From Oscillospiraceae bacterium (GTDB taxonomy: Bacteria; Bacillota; Clostridia; Oscillospirales; Acutalibacteraceae), in the NCBI GenBank assembly GCA_019417045.1, contig DXWE01000104.1:1-5747 (forward strand): a stretch of 5,747 nucleotides of DNA. Reading direction: 5' to 3'. Positions 4,945-5,747 of the stretch are shown piece by piece. Each line of letters begins with the position of its first letter. Position 1 is the stretch's first letter. The notes under the pieces are model-generated. The model was not told where the DNA came from and did no database searches. It worked only from the letters and a program-made list of their open reading frames with translations. Both the position numbers and the translations under genes were made by a program.

Positions 4945-5747
4945 ATGTCGTTTACCGTGGGAATGGTCTCCCTGGGATGCCCCAAAAATCAGATGGATGC
5001 GGAACTCATGCTGGCGAAACTGCAAAACGCCGGCTTAAAGGTCGTGCCCGACGCGGCGCTCGCGGATGTGGCGATCATCAATACCTGCGGGTTTATCGAG
5101 GACGCAAAGAGGGAGTCGATCGAGCAGATTCTGGAATTTGCCCGCCTGAAAGCGGACGGTCAGATCCAAAAGCTCGTGGTGACCGGCTGCATGGCCGAAC
5201 GCTACCGGGAGGAGGTGGCGAAGGAGCTGCCGGAATGCGACGGGGTGACCGGACTCGGTGCGAACGGCGACATCGTGGAGACGGTGCGCCGGGTGATGGA
5301 GGGGGAGCGGGTCGCCCGTTTTCCCGAGAAGAGCTGCTGGTCGCTCGAGGGGGATCGGGTACAGACCACGCCGCCCTTTTTCGCCTATCTGCGGATCGGC
5401 GACGGGTGCGACAACCGCTGCACCTACTGCGCGATCCCGCTCATCCGCGGCCCGCTGCGCAGCCGCCCGTTGGACGCGGTGGTACAGGAGGCCGAAACGC
5501 TCGCCTCCCGCGGCGTCAAGGAGCTGATCCTCGTCGCGCAGGACACGACGCTGTACGGCACGGATCTCTATGGCGAGAGCCGGCTGCCCGAGCTGCTCGA
5601 GGCGCTGTGTGAAATCGAGGGGCTTCGCTGGATCCGGCTGCTCTATTGCTATCCCGAACATATCACCGACCGCCTGCTGGCCGTGATGGCCGCGCAGGAG
5701 AAGGTCGTAAAATATATGGACATCCCGCTGCAGCACGCGAACGGCGG
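4945..5747 (+). CDS. rimO: Ribosomal protein S12 methylthiotransferase RimO, C-terminus cut by window edge
   Basis: RimO is a radical-SAM enzyme that adds a methylthio group to a conserved aspartate of ribosomal protein S12. The first 267 codons are present out of about 440 usual. The N-terminal UPF0004 domain has its three cluster cysteines: C12 in VSLGCPKN, C48 in NTCGFI and C82 in VTGCMAERY. The radical-SAM CxxxCxxC is complete at C155, C159 and C162 (GCDNRCTYCAIP). KYMDIPLQHA lies at the right edge. SLGCPKN and the NTCGFIEDAKRES block favour RimO over its relative MiaB. The C-terminal TRAM domain would be outside the window. The ATG is 3 bases after the recX stop, with GAGG about 8 bases upstream. 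It is likely cotranscribed with recA-recX, and possibly also from the promoter inside recX. Confidence 0.95.
   Translation, partial: MSFTVGMVSLGCPKNQMDAELMLAKLQNAGLKVVPDAALADVAIINTCGFIEDAKRESIEQILEFARLKADGQIQKLVVTGCMAERYREEVAKELPECDGVTGLGANGDIVETVRRVMEGERVARFPEKSCWSLEGDRVQTTPPFFAYLRIGDGCDNRCTYCAIPLIRGPLRSRPLDAVVQEAETLASRGVKELILVAQDTTLYGTDLYGESRLPELLEALCEIEGLRWIRLLYCYPEHITDRLLAVMAAQEKVVKYMDIPLQHANG

Noticed and set aside
1..5747. CRISPR arrays, insertion sequences, tRNA or rRNA genes, phage or toxin-antitoxin modules
   Set aside because: I read both strands and saw no repeat-spacer pattern, transposase motifs, tRNA-like sequences or small paired genes that would support any of these.

Overview
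This window reads as DNA from one or two high-GC Gram-positive Firmicutes, most likely Clostridia of the Oscillospirales type. The grounds are a T-box riboswitch on an aminoacyl-tRNA synthetase gene, AGGAGG-like ribosome binding sites, consensus sigma-A promoters, a TTG start and protein sequences of clostridial character. Taxonomy is inferred from these features only.

Left part (1-2557, minus strand). From its upstream end this holds a consensus promoter, a T-box leader with a GCA (alanine) specifier candidate, and alaS, which encodes a short alanyl-tRNA synthetase of 602 aa with catalytic and editing-type zinc motifs but no C-Ala domain. A strong intrinsic terminator follows alaS. Behind it lies the 5' part of a small bacterial PH-domain gene that starts with TTG and runs off the left edge. 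Uncharged tRNA-Ala should switch on alaS through the T-box; the small gene probably depends on read-through or on a promoter I cannot see.

Middle part (2557-3167). A 147-aa minus-strand reading frame looks like a chimera. Its first 35 or so residues resemble the N-terminus of an FAD-dependent oxidoreductase (nucleotide-binding GGGLCG), and the rest resembles the C-terminal membrane part of a LysO-family lysine exporter. The changeover falls at a repeated GC-rich 15-mer. Next to it is a divergent control region with a recA promoter and an inverted repeat.

Right part (3168-5747, plus strand). recA, recX and rimO are tightly packed (3-4 base gaps) in one likely operon: the recombinase, its regulator, and the ribosomal protein S12 methylthiotransferase, which is cut by the right edge. 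A well-formed internal promoter inside recX could express rimO separately.

The two halves differ clearly in codon preference: alaS favours GCC, TCC and CTG, recA favours GCG and CTC. The change coincides with the chimeric frame. The most important point for a reader is therefore that the window may join two different genomic sources at about 2886-2919, either as an assembly artefact or as a real rearrangement. I found no convincing new multi-gene system; the individual genes are conserved housekeeping genes.
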